Below the pieces are notes generated by a model that was not told the DNA's origin, did no database searches, and saw only the letters and a list, made by a program, of their open reading frames with translations. Source: Sycobia sp. Sy_11 (Eukaryota; Arthropoda; Insecta; Hymenoptera; Epichrysomallidae). Taken from it: a stretch of 64,000 bases of DNA. Where the stretch lies: positions 762,501 through 826,500 of the forward strand of contig JACCIC010000029.1 of the NCBI GenBank assembly GCA_018907035.1. Reading direction: 5' to 3'. Made by a program: the position numbers and the translations under genes. Below are positions 11,139 to 23,077 of this stretch, one piece after another (the stretch's first letter is position 1; each line of letters begins with the position of its first letter).

Positions 11139-12535
11139 TTTGGGACCTTTCGAGTGGATATAAAGGAACACAGTCTGGTAGCGCAACGTGTACTTAGCAC
11201 TCATGGCGTTTAACGTGATTGATTTTTAAAAAAACAGCGAAAACTGCATCTTTATTGACAGTGCATCAAGGATAAAGTTTCCATCTATTGGCTCGATTAG
11301 GAATTAGAGCGAAGTCTTTCATTATCCCTCAGTAAAGTTGACCTCGCTCTTACTGGACTAACTGCCGTTTGTATTACAATTATCTGCCTTGTCTGCTCCA
11401 TTTGTATTATACGCGCTATCCATGTCATGAGCGTGGAATATTTTTGGTTTTATATATTTTCTAACGCGTAGCTTTAGGGGTTTACGCCCTACATACCGAG
11501 AATAATCGCACTATTGTATATTCTATCTCTATTCTAAGAAATTTTAGACTATATGGCCAACTATGCCGCAAAAGTACCATTGTATGTAATATTTAGTCTG
11601 TAGATCCTTGCTGACATATTATTATGAATATTATTTTTTTCCATATAGTGGTTTGTTTGGTCTGTGTCCCAATAGGATATTTAAAACACAAAGATTTTTA
11701 GATCATCACTTTGTCTCATCACAAAGCTTTTTCATTCAATTGTTTAATATTACGGTGGTCCGCAATTCCCTTCGAAATAAAGTCACTGTTTGTTAATCTT
11801 GAAGTTCTTCAAATCCTGAAGTTCTTCACGTAGATATTCATATATCGTTTATAATCGATCTCCGAATATTGTTACTGTTTCTCTTAGTTTATCCGTAATT
11901 CTTTTTAATTCATCTATTATAGTTGCTACTTTGATGCTGTCAAAATTTGTCATTTAAGTGCCTAGCTCCTTTCTTACAGACTTATATTGTATGATGGTTC
12001 TTATGCATGCATTAGTTGTCTGATATTGCAGCTTTTTAGCCATTGCATATATGATAGGTTTGTCAAAACCGCCTCGCATAAAATATATAATCTATTGTAA
12101 ACATTATTAAAGGTGACAATCTGTCGTAACATATGTAATAATATAGATTGTAGCCCCGAAAGTTGTGGCTCTCTCTAATCTAAAATCAAGCTCAAAAGCT
12201 TGTAGCTTCAGCTGAGAAAGCAAATAATAGTATATTTATTATTGGGTAGGAAAATGATTTTTTACAAAATAAGCGATGTACAGCCCAATTGAGCCGAATA
12301 GCGCGTTGTAACGAGATTTTAATCCAGCCTTTTCGCACTTGATAAGACTATATTTTTCCTTATCAGAATCAAAATTAAGCAGCTAAGATGCGATTTTTAG
12401 ATTATGATGAAGATAGTTTATTGATTTAATGAATAACAAAATATTCAAACGTTCATTATAAATAACAATGGTTTTGATCATGTATGTAGTGGTTGGAATA
12501 ATGATATGATAAATGTTTAAAGCTGCAAAAGTTAA
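11139..12535. other. Intronic sequence, possible retroelement debris
   Basis: No clear gene. On the minus strand a short frame near 11955-11850 begins MTNFDSIKVATIIDELKRIT, a coiled-coil-like segment of the kind seen at the N-terminus of some retroelement proteins. I cannot assign it. The remainder is AT-rich. Confidence 0.25.
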
Positions 12536-12539
12536 CAAA

Positions 12540-13115
12540 ATGAATTGTAAGTATTTTGACAAAAATTATAAGTAGATATCTTAAACAGAATATATGAACA
12601 ACTGTTTAGTTTATGAAGTCCCAATGGTATATTGGTCTAAAAGAATGTTGCTTAGATTATTTATATGTTGTTTACGTCTTTTGGATTTCCGTAATTCTAA
12701 TTTTAGTTTTAGTTTTTTATATTATGTTCTCTACTATTATTGTCAATCTGATCCATCCTCTGTAATCATTTTATTTCTAGTTTACTGTATAATTATTATT
12801 AATGAATATCACTTAAAGCAGTTTTAAATTATCTTTCCTAGAATCTTAATGGTTTGAAAAGGTGGACGTCGAAGGTAAATTTAATTCTAAGCTTGTTGTA
12901 AAATTGTGTCCTTTGCTAAAATAGAATATAGTTTACTTTTATTATTTTTAATATACTTTATTTAATATACTTATTTTTAATATAATTTAATTTTATCTCG
13001 ACTAATAATTTCTATTTCAGATTCTTTGGTGGTGATTATAATCAAAGACAGTTTGACTGCCATTATATTAGTATAGTTTATTATAATATATAGACTGTAA
13101 GACTGATCAAATATT
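12540..13115 (+). mobile_element. Penelope-like element, degenerate 3' fragment (copy 3)
   Basis: Short matches to the GIY-YIG region of the copy at 8115-8528 are visible (AATTGTAAGTATTTTGAC near 12543, AGAATATATGAACA near 12587). The tail blocks follow in the same order: GGACGTCGAAGG near 12865, TTTCAGATTCT near 13015, CAGTTTGACTGCCATTAT, ATATTTATTAATTTG. Coding capacity is lost. It lies in the same orientation as copy 2. Confidence 0.55.
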
Positions 13116-13316
13116 TATTAATTTGATTCAGCACAGTCGAGAAAAGTACAATTTTTAATTTTTATAATTGAATTTACTTTAGTTAAATGCTCATTTTTGT
13201 TTTGATCGTGATCTTCTGTTGATTATCTTGAAGATTTTCATTTACACAATATTTATTTTTTTGAGGGTGGTGGTTCAAAATTTATTTTATTATTAAATCT
13301 CAATTTTATTGGAGTT

Positions 13317-13376
13317 GTCATGTCACCCTAAATATAAAAAAAGAGAATGTCATGTCACCCTAAACATAAAAAAAAT
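13317..13376. repeat. Short two-copy tandem repeat (~32 bp unit)
   Basis: The block TGTCATGTCACCCTAAA-ATAAAAAA occurs twice in a row with two or three differences. Confidence 0.8.
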
Positions 13377-13719
13377 ATATAAAAAAAAGGAAATATTTTA
13401 GTATTTATATTTTACTAGCTCCGAAGTTTGGGCAAAAGCCAGAAGCTCATATCTCGAGCTATCCTTCCATTGGGCCCATACTGTGCCCAACTGTAGTTTA
13501 GCTCCTCCACATATCTATTCTCTAATAGTTGCACGTACATGCACCTAACGTACCGAAGTTTCGAAAGTTCGCTAAGGAAACTGCATCTGAAACGAAGAAA
13601 TTAATATAAATTTGAAGGGCATCCAGCGTTACATATACTCATGGGCATATGTACATCTGTATATGTAGATGCACTTGTATATGTATATATATATATGTGT
13701 CTATACGAATAGGAGGGGC

Positions 13720-15140
13720 AGAGAGTGAATTTAATCTCGCTGAGTTCGATCAGGTCTTGGCCAAGATAAAGCTGGGTAAGGCTCCTGGCCCAGACAGTTT
13801 CGACTTGGCCAACTTTCGAACAGCACTGCCGACCTTTAGGCAGGATTTGACCAATATATACAACTCGTGCTTGAAGTTTTCGGTCTTCCCCAATTATGGG
13901 AAGGTCGGTCAAGTCGTCACAATCCAAAAGGGCGAAGACAAAGAACCTGAGCACCCTATGTCCGACAGGCCCATTTGCCTATTGTCAATATTCGGCAATG
14001 CCCTTGAAGCTCTAATACTGAAGAAATTAAACAGGATCATTGAAACAACGTTATCTCCAAGACAATATGGCTTTGGGAGAGGGCGATCCACCGAGGATGC
14101 CATAAGTTTGTAGTAAATCGAGTAGAAAATATGTTGTAGCATTATTTCCAGACGTAAAGGGTACCATTGACAATATCTGATGGCCCGCTGTATTAACAGC
14201 ATTAAAAAGCAAAGGTCTGTAAAACTAATAAGAGATTATCTAAAGGGCCGTCGAATCCTCATACGAGATGGCTTTGAGGAAGTAAAACTTGCCCAACTCA
14301 GTGGAACCTTGTCATTGATTCTCTTCTTTGGCAGCTCTTAAGGCTAGGGTGCGAAGTGACTGCCTATGCAGACGGCATCACGCTCCTAGCGGAGGGAGAC
14401 TCGCATAGAGAGACCGAAAGGATAGGCCAGAGTTACATTGAAGAAGTAGAATCCTGGTGTCCCCTCAATAAAATCAGGCTGGTCTCTCAAAAGTGTGGAA
14501 TGTTGATATTGAGAGACCGCCTTCATTCGAGAGTCCTCTCTCTCAAGATCGGCAGCTCAAGGGTGAAGATATTAGAGGGCGTGATATACCTTGGAATCCA
14601 CTTCGGCGAACATCTCAAAATCGGAAGCCATTTCAAAACAGTGCAATCCAAATGTGTGGATTTATTTAACAGGATTGGACGCTTGGCAATTTGGGAATGG
14701 GGCCTTAAATTTAAGGAGCTTGGTACTATCTATACCGTGCTGTTCACACCTATACGAAGCGGTAGGTTGGTACGATTTGATGTGTGTAGAACAGCAACGC
14801 AAGTTGGCAAGTACTCAAAGACACGCGCTCATTCGAGTCACCGGCACGTACAGAACTACCTCAACAGACGCCCTAGCAGTGATAGTGGGAAAACTCCTCA
14901 TCGTGCTAGAATGCAGGCATAGACGGGACCTGTACGCTAACTTCTCGGTTCTATTTTAGAGAGAGAGCGATAGCTGCTTATGTGGGGAGGTGGACACACC
15001 AGAGCACGTGCTGTCCATCTGTCATAAATATACCGCAATTAGGATCAGGTTCTTGCTTGAAGCAAAGATCACCGAGGAACCCCAATAGGTAGGTAGGGAA
15101 CAACTGGTAGTCTGGAATTTCACGGTAAACATATTTTTTA
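13720..15140 (+). pseudogene. R1-type LINE reverse transcriptase, damaged
   Basis: This is a non-LTR retrotransposon RT, most like the R1 clade. The start of the RT domain is KIKLGKAPGPDSFDLANF (near 13765), then TIQKGEDKEPEHP, RPICLLSIFGNALEALI and QYGFGRGRSTEDAI. The stretch that should carry the conserved QGSVLGPLLF block (14300-14340) is deleted. The catalytic YADD box reads AYADG at about 14362-14376, so the second catalytic aspartate is lost. Downstream are the thumb (KCGMLILRDRL, IYLGIHFGEHLKIG) and a C-terminal zinc-type segment with CGEVDTPEHVLSICHK near 14985. Stops at 14111 and 14920 and several frameshifts disable it. No endonuclease domain or poly(A) tail is visible. Confidence 0.75.
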
Positions 15141-16100
15141 ATCATTCTCTAATCATAAGTTGGCATAGTTTATATGTACACGCAAAGATTTATTTAACAT
15201 ATATTCCTATACAAGTAGACCGGCACGATACACGGGTTTACAAATCAGCAAATAAGAAACCGAAATAACTAACTAAAATAAGAAACCGCAATAACTCGCT
15301 ATGAACGCTTGGTCTCCACAAGCCAGTTATCCCTTGATAATAGATAGAATAATACATAGAAACCAGCCTTTACACTGGTTAGGTGCTCTAGTCTGGATTA
15401 ATACAGTGCAATAAACAGTGGCTTGGAATCCACTATCAACTGCAGGTCCACCAAAGTCTCAATGATGTACAGATCTGCAACTAAAAGAAAAGTTCAGCAA
15501 AAATGAAAAGTTTTGGAGAACAGCATGCCAATAACGAGGAAGCTAGGCGCGGCCGGTAATGTTTATGTGTAACAGAGAATAACTGAGGGACATTTGATTT
15601 TTTTCTTTTTTGTATGGATATTCATTCGGCGCGGAAATTCAACCGTTTACGTACACAATCGTGTATCGGGGTAACGTATCCTTGGCTCTCAGTGTATGGA
15701 ACAGGTCAGAAATGTGGCTAAAATACAGCAATGGTTTTTAAGGATAGGATAAAACGAGCTTTTTACTTAACGTGCTTGCTGCACTGGAGAGTTACTGATG
15801 CTGGGAGGGGGAAATTAGCGATTACTTCCTAATGCCCGCGAACCCGTTATAAGTGGTTCAGCAACCAGCGACAATTGAATCAATGGATTATTCTGCTTTA
15901 ATGGGTCGGGAACGTGGCTGCATCAACCGGCTGCGAGAAGGAACTACTCTATAAAAACCCCCCTAATCCTATATTGGATGGTAGTTGCGATAGGGGATTC
16001 ATAGTTCCAGGGTAGAAGATGAGGAGCACCTACAACTTCTAGTTAAAATTTATATACCGCACGTTACACATAACTTTGTCCAATGAACGAGTTGCTGTGA
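15141..16100. other. Moderately GC-rich sequence, probably LINE untranslated or unassigned repeat
   Basis: Base composition is less AT-rich than the flanking intron and continues that of the neighbouring LINE pieces. No open frame is convincing. It lies between an RT remnant and an ORF1-like remnant in the same orientation, so it may be the 5' leader of a second element. Confidence 0.3.
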
Positions 16101-16129
16101 AGCGATATCAGTAGGTGGACGTACGAACA

Positions 16130-16850
16130 AGATGGATAAAACCAACAAAACGATAAATAAAAAGGAAGTAGCAGTAGTATTCATCGAGAAAGAGAAGATT
16201 CTAGAGAGGAAGCTCAGGCAGAGGCACACTGAGAATGAGAGGGAGTCAAAAGCAGAACTGGAGATTAATGGAGGTCGAAAGACTCCTGCAAAGGGAACAG
16301 GGAAAAGTTTAGGGGCCACCACAAAGGCCAAAGTCGGATGAATCACCCAGGCTACAGCCGTAGTTGAAACCGAACTGCAGTAGAAACCAAACGAAATACG
16401 TACTGCTAGTACCTCAACCGAACAAGGTCCCATAATTGAGGCAACAAGGAGTAATGCAACGAAGACCCGTGCACCGCCTGTTGAACATAACGAGGCAACC
16501 TCAGAAATAGTAAAAGTGTCACGGTCCCGGCCTATGCCGCGGACCACTTTGATATCATTGAAGCAGCTCTCAAAAGCTGCAAAGACACATAAACCAAAAG
16601 GAATGGCTTGCAAAGCTTGAAAGTCATTATAATAACCATCTCAGAGATGATCATCAGATGTGCGAGTGCGGAATCTCAGTCGGCTACTCTACAAAAGCTA
16701 GTCGATAATAGCAAAATTACTTACGCATCGCAGTCGTACACTGATGTTGCAAGCAAAAACAGAAGTGGAATGACAACCGAGAATGGTGACCATGTGTGTT
16801 TTTCTATCCAACATCGAGAAAGTAAATACTTGAATTTTATATGAGCGGTC
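16130..16850 (+). pseudogene. ORF1 (gag-like) remnant of an R1-type LINE
   Basis: A lysine/glutamate-rich frame (MDKTNKTINKKEVAVVF, 16132-16341) continues after stops and frameshifts into Thr/Pro/Arg-rich sequence. It ends with SQSYTDVASKNRSG near 16730, which resembles the SYADVV-type motif of LINE ORF1 proteins. There is no zinc knuckle. The long minus-strand frame over the same bases (16050-16613) is its shadow. It could belong to a different element from the RT at 13.7-15.1 kb, since it lies downstream of that RT. Confidence 0.4.
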
Positions 16851-17741
16851 GTGGACACACTACACGGAATAAAATAAAATTTAATAAATCCAAAAAGAAA
16901 ATTTTTATAATTTTATATTTGTTTTCGTTCATATTTAATTTCTTAAATTTTTAATATATATCGACAAATCCAAAATATTTAATATATATCGCCTTGTCGA
17001 ATATAGTTTATTGGACAGTTCGCCGGGATATGAAATCCGGATAAAAGATACCTATCTGTTGTGCTCCATGTAACGGTTCACGTACTTATAAGCCATACGA
17101 TGTTAATCCATCCTTCTGAAGCAGATCTATTGTATCTTTATAATCAAATTCGCAGAGCGGAACACTCTATTTTCGTGAATTGGCCTCGAATTTATGTGAT
17201 TTACGCTCCGTATTACTCTCTGTATCTCACTTCATCGCATATCTAACTTTCAATGTTGTTATGATACTATACAAGACTAGGAATTTCAATGTCATCTTAA
17301 ATTTCAAATCATTCATTTGTTTAGTCAGTCTCACAGCATCCACATCTATTTTCTGGAAGTTCATCCTGTCGTTTGATTTAGCCAGATATAAAAGAATATG
17401 TCATCATTTATTAATACAATTATTCTAACTTTGGTCTTGTTCTCACTATATCCTCTATTTATTGATATTTTTGACATACTAATGACGGTTCAACAGTTTC
17501 GCAAAAACTTTTTCAAAAAAACTTTTTTGTTTGTTCTCTAAATTTAAAAATTCGTTTCTCGACTCAAAAAATTACAATTATTACTTTTTAAAATATCGAT
17601 TGTACCTGTATAGGTACAAAGAATGGATTGAATCAATGCACAATATTGACTTTTCCTTTTCTCAGATTCAAATTCCCCATTTCAATGGTACTATTTTTAA
17701 AGAAACGTGCATGGTTAACCACCCTGTATCTGTTAAAATAT
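16851..17741. other. AT-rich intronic sequence without recognised gene
   Basis: I see no supportable feature. Short frames at 17061-17246, 17180-17428 and 17531-17746 have no recognisable motif. Confidence 0.4.
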
Positions 17742-17744
17742 ATT

Positions 17745-18645
17745 AGATTGTCAAATATCTCCCTTCTTTTTCTTTGCTCTTCATTCAATGCTCTATAAAA
17801 TGTGTTACAGTGCTCGAATTTACTTTAAATATGCGCCATTTTGTTTTACAATCTGTTTCCATCTAGACGGCAACTTCATAATACTTTTCTCGTAGAAATT
17901 CCTTATACATTACCTTATATCTTGTACTCTCCTTATTTGCGAAGAACTCGGACAGTCACTTTTCACAAGCCTCTTTTGAGTCCAACTTTACACCACCAAG
18001 GGCGTTCGACATGGAAAGGAAGAGGTGGCAGTCACTTGGCTCTATGTCCGGGCTAAATGGTGGATGCGATAAAATCTTTCATCCGAACTCCCGTAGCTTC
18101 TGACGAGTCATTAACGAAGTGTGTGATCTGGCGTTGTCCTGTTGGAACACTATACCTTGTTCACAGTAAATGCCAGAATTAAGGGTCTGGCCATATGGGA
18201 GCAGCTCATAGTGGATGATTCCCTTCAAACACACAGCAAAACCTTCCTGGCCGTCAATCCCGGCTTGGCTACTGTTTGGGACGGTCCACCGGCCTTGGAC
18301 CACGACCGTTTTCACTTGATATTGTCATACGTGATCCATTTTTCGTCGCCAATCACCATTCGCTTCAAAAATGGGTTGAGTTCGTTCCGTTTCAGCAGTA
18401 CATCGCAGGCGTTGAGTCGGTCCAGAAGTTTTTTTTGCGCCAAATCATACGGCACCCAAACATCAAGCTTTTTTTTTGTATCGAGCCTTTTGCAGATGGT
18501 TTAAAATGGTTTGGTGACTAACTCTCATCTCCTGGGCGATGTCACGAGATGCCACATGTCGGTTTAACTCGATAAATTGCATGATTTGATCGGTATTTCT
18601 CGTCACAAGTCTTCTACGCGGCGTTCCCGGCCGTGTCCCATTCGA
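17745..18645 (-). pseudogene. Mariner family B transposase, C-terminal two thirds (copy 2)
   Basis: Reading the minus strand from about 18645: TRNTDQIMQFIELNRHVASR (helix region), a frameshifted D1 region, then the frame 18315-18079 with KTVVVQGRWTVPNSSQAG, CLKGIIHYELLPYGQTLN and the second-aspartate motif FQQDNARSHTS. The third-aspartate motif follows as HPPFSPDIEPSDCHLF near 18060. Compared with copy 3, about 30 bp is missing between IYCEQ and the FQQDN block. The N-terminal part is absent at the gypsy junction. Confidence 0.75.
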
Positions 18646-19006
18646 GGGGTCGCGTATCTTTCTTCGTCGCGCCCTTTAGCTATCTCAGGATCGGTTTCTG
18701 AATTTCCTCGGCGTGTGGTATTGACGCGCGGTAAAACTTTACCATGCCGAGAAACATTCGGACAGCGTTCAGCTTTTCCGGTGTGGGCTTGAATCTTTTC
18801 GTGTTTATGACGTGAAGCATTCCGATTCAGGCTGACCGAGATTACATTTTTTCACGTTATGTTGAAGCCGAAAGACATGACATTAAATTCGTACAAGCCG
18901 AAAGTGGTAATCACCGCGGTCTTTTCTCTATTCTCCTATGCTACGGGGATTTGATCGAACGCTTTGTGAAGATCTAGCTTTGAAAATACTGATGAATCGC
19001 GTGAAC
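18646..19006 (-). pseudogene. Gypsy-type reverse transcriptase fragment
   Basis: Minus-strand pieces of a Ty3/gypsy RT are visible in several frames: SVFSKLDLHKAFDQIP near 18975 (the first catalytic-aspartate block), ITTFGLYEFNVMSFGF near 18900, then after a deletion thumb and connection sequence resembling KPTPEKLNAVRMFLGM near 18770. The palm part with the YxDD box is missing. The fragment stops where mariner sequence starts. Confidence 0.65.
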
Positions 19007-19400
19007 TTATGAGTTGTTTGTAACTTTCGTGTTGCACCGAACACTCTCATCAATATCTTTTCGCTTTAGCTTTTTAAGCTTTAGGTTCGGTACGAGGTCG
19101 AATTTTTCCAAAAAATTGCTACCGATAATCGGAATTGAAAGGTTCGCTACAATGAAGTTCCATTGTAGGTCGTCACGGAAACCAAAATTAATGGACATCT
19201 TTTTGGTGCCGAACGTTTCAATCGTGGATCCGTTCGCCACAAAGAGATTAAAGGGCTCTGGAGACGGATCGGGGTTGACTTTCGCGGTGGTTATAACGGA
19301 TACGTCCGCACCGGTGTCTATCAGAAAGAATAGTCCGGTGGCTCGTTCCTTAATAATGAGGTGTTTGGAGAAAATTAATGCGATCTCTGCCTCGCGACCA
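19007..19400 (-). pseudogene. Gypsy-type aspartic protease
   Basis: The minus-strand frame reads LFFLIDTGADVSVITTAKVN with the active-site DTG at about 19320-19310. It continues into FVANGSTIETFGTKKMSINF and LSIPIIGSNFLEKFDLVP, the typical flap and ILG-x-DFL region. It follows the gag closely, as in gag-pol polyproteins. The protease itself looks intact over this stretch; the product as a whole is not functional because the pol downstream is broken. Confidence 0.75.
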
Positions 19401-19407
19401 TCGCGTT

Positions 19408-20641
19408 TTACTCGTTTCCCTGAGCTTGTTTGGCATTCACTGCTATAAAATCAGCGTATCGAATGCATTGTGGGTTACAAAATTTTATCGCTTTTCCGTA
19501 GTCGTAACGGGACTGGCAAAACCCGTTGATTAATTTCGGCGCATTATGGGCGTCCTGCTTAGGGCTGCTTCTAGCGCGATTCGTATTTTTGACCGACGGC
19601 GTTTCGTTTCTATTGAAGGATGATTCACTCTGTGTAGCTTGAGGGTGATTCGCGATCGGTTTATTCTCTGTATAAAGCTGTTTTTGAGAGAATCTAGAGG
19701 AGTCTAACCGTTTCAGATCCCCGATATCAGTCTTTAGCTTCTCGAGTTCGCGGGAGACCGCATTGTTATTTTGTGTCTCTTCGCGGGAATGTTCGTCTTC
19801 GTGATACACATCGAAGAACTTGTCCGCATGCGGAGGCACTTGTTCATCGTCATCGTTGATGATTGCGCATTGTATGAATTTAGGCAACCTGGACCGCCAT
19901 AGTGATACTATCGTTTCTCGGGACATGTAGGTACGGGTATTCGGAATTCATTGCAGGTATACGGAGGGTTTACGGTTCCCTAATTCCGTTTCCCGGAAAA
20001 TGTTATCGAGTTTTTGTTTAAGCGTTGTTGTGTAATGTGCTGGCAGCTTGTTTTTCAACCCATTGTACATCTCATCCGGTGACAGTACATGGAAGATGTC
20101 CGGATTGGCTCTAATAACGTCTCCTGACAAGTGATTTGTGGCAATGATGTCGGCAATGAATATCGGCGGTGATTCCGCGCACTACGAGAAGGCGTTCGAA
20201 AACGTAGTATCAACCTTCCGCATTTATCCGCCTGAACTGAGCGAAACGTACGCGACCCCCGCATTGGGGTTCATTGTCGAACGCGGGATTGTCGTTAGAT
20301 GCGACGGATATGTCATTGGCTCTGACGTGCGAAGCTGCGATATCCGCGACGTCCTGCCTTGATTGCAGCATTAAGCTGTGCACTGGCTCTGTAAGTTGAG
20401 CTACTTGTTGCTGCAGATTTTGGGTGTTAGCGCTTAGCACGGTTACGTGTTCGGCGAGCCTGTCAATTTGGCTGTTGTCGCCGGTGTGGCCGTTTGCCAT
20501 CGCGGTTTCTTTAGGATTGCGGTTGTTGCAGGGATAACGAGGAAGGTAAGCGCTGTCATGATTGGGTGTACGGCTCATTGAATTTGTGTTGGGAAGTGGA
20601 GGAGTAGAGAATAGACTCATTTTAGAGTGTTGATCGATCAC
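19408..20641 (-). pseudogene. Gypsy-type gag, in three frames
   Basis: The gag starts near 20620 (MSLFSTPPLPNTNSMSR), followed by a coiled-coil-like stretch (IDRLAEHVTVLSANTQNLQQ) and FQVGGRVRF-like sequence near 20240. The capsid part is in a second frame (20130-19948) with NPDIFHVLSPDEMYNGLKNK. The C-terminal frame (19926-19408) ends in CQSRYDYGKAIKFCNPQC, close to the C-x-YH-x-x-YG-x-x-A-x-x-C motif found before the protease in one gypsy lineage; the histidine is replaced. Two frameshifts or stops separate the parts. Confidence 0.7.
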
Positions 20642-21928
20642 CGACCTGAAAGCGTGACCGCTGGCGAGGACGGAACTTAACCTCTCAATTTTTTCTTATT
20701 TACTACATATGCCCTAACCGGTGCACGTAGACACCATAACAAAGGTTAGAAAGCAGCTGCCCTATAGCTGACCTGCACTATCTGCCTAAGTCTGTGTATC
20801 AATTACTGCGGGCAATATTCGCGAATAGATTACTACAGTATAAACGGTCCTGCCTTTTCTGACCGTCGCGAATATTTCTGTTCAAAAAACCCTACGTTCC
20901 CAGTGTCGGTAAGGAGGCTCACACCATACCGAATCACTACTGCTTGCACAACTATCTTATCCCTATTTCCGATATGAGAGGCTCACACCCTACCGGCGGG
21001 ATATATTAGCGCCGATGTATACTAGCTATCAGCTGATCTCCTATTTTCGCCAGCTGATAGCTAAACCTGTATGTGAGTTCCCAATTATTGTTTTTCAATT
21101 TCACGAAAAATCGTAAAAAATCGCACATACAGGTGCTTGGTAAACAGATTGATGTGACTATACAGTATTACTACTGAGGATCTGTGCCCATAGAATATTA
21201 AAAACAGAGACTTATAAAAAAAGGAGACGAAGCGTTTCAACAAAGGTTACGACTTCGGCCTTGTGTTGACTCGGCACGTGCTTGGTTGACCGGTCTCGGT
21301 AGCGTCCGTCGCTGCTCGGTACCGCTGCTGCAGCTGGCCGGTGATGTGCAAGGTCGGTCGGGCTCGGCAGCGTCCATCGCTGCTGGACGCCGCTGCGGCA
21401 GCCAGGCGATCGTGTGCACGTGGCTGCACATCTACGTAATTGTTTCTCTTTTCTGTCTCGTTCTCCTTTGTTCGGAAGAGGAGAGAAAATAGACAGTTTT
21501 TCTTCCGCAGCACTGTTGCGCTTTATACCGCTGCACTGAGTGCTTAACGGAAAATCTTAGGCAATGATTTTACCGGAATGTTGCGCGAACTTTTCAGCAA
21601 CGTCGGGATATTGAATATTTAGGTTACTAAATAAATATTCTTGCCATCGCTTGAGTCCGTGATAGCGGTTTAATCGACGCCCAAACATACGCGTGAATTA
21701 AATTAAGGGAGTAGGATTGATGCGGATATTTATCTGAATGAAAACGAATCTACGACTTGATATATATAACATTACTTTATTACGAATATATACAAGTGCG
21801 TGCGTGCTTTTATGAAGAAAGCCATGACTAGACTAACTTACACTATAGCGCAGCTAGGCGCAGATACCTCCGGTACCCGCACTCTCGCTGATAAGGGCGC
21901 TCGGGACGCAGTGGATGTAATCCCCACA
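20642..21928 (-). mobile_element. 5' LTR and leader of the gypsy element inserted in mariner B
   Basis: The minus strand starts TGTGGGGATTACATCC at 21928, exactly where mariner homology ends, as expected for an LTR beginning with TG. It contains AATAAAGTAATG near 21775 as a possible polyadenylation signal and a TATAAA near 21517. TGGTGTCTACGTG near 20735 resembles a primer-binding site, but its match to a tRNA is uncertain. The LTR/leader boundary cannot be fixed because the 3' LTR is lost. Confidence 0.45.
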
Positions 21929-22010
21929 CTAGATACGAGCGCTGTAGCGTCTTGTACAGAGCCGCGAAATTCATAAGACAAAAAGGCGAAAGGGAGATAT
22001 TTGAAATCTA
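21929..22010 (-). mobile_element. 5' terminus of mariner family B
   Basis: On the minus strand this reads TCAAATATCTCCC, then TTTTTGTCTTATGAATTTC and GTACAAGACGCTACAGCGC. It matches the 5' end of copy 1 at 2890-2965 almost base for base. It is the right-hand end of the interrupted mariner. Confidence 0.75.
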
Positions 22011-22907
22011 ATATATAATATATAAATTTGTACATATTCTTATCATTTTATGTGAATGGTGCTCTGCCAATTTCATCATGATTGCACCTACTCTGTATCT
22101 CCAGTTCGGGTAATTTATTCTGCGATCTTGAGACTTCATGGAATTCATGGAACTTCGTGGAACAATTAAGTAATCAGAATAAGTCTTTTTGGATCTTGTA
22201 TAACATTCATCGGCATGGGAGGGGACATGTATTGTGTTATATTTCTGTGATCTCAGTTGATATTTCAGTTGTAAACGTAATTCAAATAATTTTTTTACTT
22301 TTTATGCATATCATTTACATTCTATGAATTAACGGTAATACTGTCAGATGTTTTTGTTTTATACAAAACAAAAAAAAAAAAACGAAAAATTGAAAATATA
22401 TATTAAGAAAGTGAATTTTTTTATGTTGATTATATATGATATTGTATTTATATATATTATATCGAATATGATTAAAGTTAATAAAAAAGATAAAGAAATA
22501 TTTTATTAAGTTCGCTTTTTGAGTAGCTTAATTGGGTAAGACTCATCAAATAAATCACTTACCAAATTAGCTATAATCCCAACGACGATAATTGCCGAAA
22601 TTGACACTTAATTTAGCATTTGACATGGCAAGTGATTTCATCGCTAATTTGGCAGCTGAGTTATCACCTGCTTTTTTAATCAGGGGAAGAAGTTAAATTT
22701 TTCGAGGTAACCTACATTTTTTTCAGAAGAGCAATTTAACATAATTCCATGTAGCTATTCAAATAATTATGATAATCTTGACCCATTCGTTCGACTACAG
22801 ATTCGCTATTGTTTAACTGTATACTGCTTGTTCTGTTTGAAAGTATTCAAAGAGAATACTATTTCTATTGGTATGAAAACAATTAGTTTATTATAAAATA
22901 TTTTATT

Positions 22908-22963
<56 letters not shown>

Positions 22964-23077
22964 TAATATATATTAGTAATACCAATTAAATTAAATTCTT
23001 GATGCTGCTTTAATATTTTTCATAAAGAATAACGTACACACTCACTATATCTGCATACTTACATATAGATACAATAG
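22011..23077. other. AT-rich end of the large intron
   Basis: No gene recognised. A TA microsatellite lies at 22911-22961. The intron ends at a weak polypyrimidine region and ACAATAG. Confidence 0.5.
22911..22961. repeat. TA dinucleotide microsatellite
   Basis: About 25 TA units, followed by two TAGTAATATAT copies. Confidence 0.95.

Larger units (their letters stand above)
17742..22010 (-). mobile_element. Mariner family B, copy 2, interrupted by a gypsy element
   Basis: Both ends carry the same inverted terminus. The left reads TATTAGATTGTCAAATATCTC from 17741. The right, on the minus strand from 22012, reads TATTAGATTTCAAATATCTC. Both sit beside TA-rich flanks as expected for mariner. The transposase C-terminal part occupies 17745-18645 and the 5' terminus 21929-22010. 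The middle is a gypsy-type gag-protease-RT fragment in the same orientation. About 280 bp of the mariner and the 3' half of the gypsy are missing, so one deletion seems to have removed the gypsy 3' half together with adjoining mariner sequence. Confidence 0.7.
1435..23077 (+). other. Large intron of the host gene (~21.6 kb), filled with mobile elements
   Basis: The donor GTATGT at 1435 and the acceptor ACAATAG ending at 23077 give matching phases: one base carried before and two bases after, making a GCG codon. I saw no further exon with matching phase between them, though a small one could be missed. The intron holds remnants of Penelope-like, mariner, Tc1-like, R1-type and gypsy elements, listed separately. 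Confidence 0.6.

Noticed and set aside
16050..16613. 187-codon minus-strand frame with hydrophobic stretches
   Set aside because: It is opposite the Lys/Glu-rich LINE ORF1 remnant; the hydrophobicity is what the complement of such codons gives.
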